From Deltaproteobacteria bacterium (GTDB lineage: Bacteria; Myxococcota; XYA12-FULL-58-9), in assembly GCA_016218825.1 (NCBI GenBank), contig JACRCV010000006.1, positions 70,797 to 134,796 on the forward strand: 64,000 nt of DNA, written 5' to 3'. Of the stretch, positions 63,572-64,000 are shown piece by piece. Made by a program: the position numbers and the translations under genes. The notes beneath the pieces are model-generated. The model worked only from the letters and a program-made list of their open reading frames with translations. It was not told where the DNA came from and made no database searches. The number at the start of each line of letters is the position of its first letter. The first letter of the stretch is position 1.

Positions 63572-64000
63572 CGCGCCCGCCCCAAGACGAAGGTCACTTC
63601 GTCGGCGGAGTCGTATGACAGCCAAACCCCGGTGGCCAGCGCACCGACGACGATGGCCGCGACGCCGGCGATGCTGTACCAGCGCAGGTACCAGGGGTCG
63701 AGGGTCGCCGCCGGCGGCACGGATTCGCCGAGCGGTCCGGGCGGCGCCGGTGTCAGCCCCGCCGCGGTCACGATGCGGTCGATGACCGGCTGCGCGGCGC
63801 CGGCCCGCATCGAGATCGGCGCGGGCTCCTGCAGCCGCGCGCCACCCTTGTCGAAAGGCCAGAGCGCGACCGGGTCGGCTTCGGCGCCCGGGCGGGTGAC
63901 GAGCAGGATGGCGTCGACCCCGAGCCCGGCGGCCACCTGGCGGGCGAACATGGCCTCGTCGGTCGCGCCGACCCGGGCGGCGAGATAGCGCGCGAAGTCG
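63568..64000 (-). CDS. Membrane-anchored protein, 5' end beyond window
   Basis: The frame is open to the right window edge, so the start lies outside; an internal ATG at 63951 is unlikely to be the real start. The visible 143 residues have a first part (A-G-L-G-V-D-A-I-L-L-V-T-R-P-G-A) that looks like a Rossmann-like strand-helix fold, then a Pro/Ala linker and one membrane helix (A-G-V-A-A-I-V-V-G-A-L-A-T-G-V-W-L) close to the C-terminus. The protein is probably anchored in the inner membrane by its C-terminus. It is cotranscribed with the Cys-rich lipoprotein gene. Confidence 0.6.
   Translation of the reverse strand, partial: DFARYLAARVGATDEAMFARQVAAGLGVDAILLVTRPGAEADPVALWPFDKGGARLQEPAPISMRAGAAQPVIDRIVTAAGLTPAPPGPLGESVPPAATLDPWYLRWYSIAGVAAIVVGALATGVWLSYDSADEVTFVLGRAR

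Overview
The window is a very GC-rich, gene-dense bacterial chromosome segment with 60 coding regions, two of them cut by the window edges. I see no rRNA, tRNA, CRISPR array, insertion sequence or prophage. The content points to a predatory or social delta-proteobacterium of the Myxococcota. Two surface proteins end in MYXO-CTERM-type sorting tails (Cys, short spacer, hydrophobic helix, Arg cluster). There are many cysteine-rich or Ca-binding-repeat lipoproteins, a sigma-54 activator with an N-terminal FHA domain, two ECF sigma/anti-sigma pairs and secreted caspase-fold proteins. This assignment is inferred from gene content only.

Layout. 1-3.85 kb: an S-adenosylhomocysteinase-like protein cut by the left edge, a Cys-rich lipoprotein, a neutral-ceramidase-like lipoprotein and a rubrerythrin-like protein. 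4.1-7.6 kb: a 2-oxoacid:ferredoxin oxidoreductase operon (P-loop ATPase, ferredoxin, alpha, beta, gamma). 7.6-12.6 kb: a membrane protein and two large lipoproteins. 12.7-17.2 kb (minus): operon of ECF sigma, anti-sigma, caspase-like protein, thrombospondin-type-3 lipoprotein and lipoprotein, whose first four genes overlap. 17.3-20.1 kb: aminotransferase, a small Cys protein and an APC permease. 20.2-27.8 kb (plus): a complete phosphate regulon, phoB-phoR-pstS-pstC-pstA-pstB followed by a phoU gene fused to an arsenate-reductase domain, with triple 11-bp-period PHO boxes before phoB and pstS. 27.9-33.6 kb: aminotransferase, nucleotide-transporter-like protein, MFS transporter and M3 peptidase. 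34.6-36.6 kb: two peptide-ABC ATPases. 37.7-45.0 kb: a second ECF sigma/anti-sigma pair divergent from VIT-VWA, caspase-like and PKD surface proteins. 45.0-50.2 kb: peptide-ABC permeases, binding protein and an unknown protein. 50.3-64 kb: YkgJ-type protein, YjbQ, hemolysin III, secreted proteins, phosphoglucomutase with an SrkA-type kinase, a phosphoesterase, a DUF4349-type protein, the FHA/sigma-54 activator and a lipoprotein pair.

The two most interesting systems are the following. (1) The PhoU-ArsC fusion closes the pho/pst operon and keeps its catalytic residues, suggesting arsenate handling or a phosphatase activity tied to phosphate uptake control. (2) Two parallel modules each combine an ECF sigma, a zinc-finger anti-sigma with the same type of extracytoplasmic domain, a secreted caspase-fold protein with an EF-hand-like loop and a shared post-caspase beta domain, and surface proteins. 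They may be a signalling or proteolytic surface system. All functional roles are inferences from sequence motifs read by eye.
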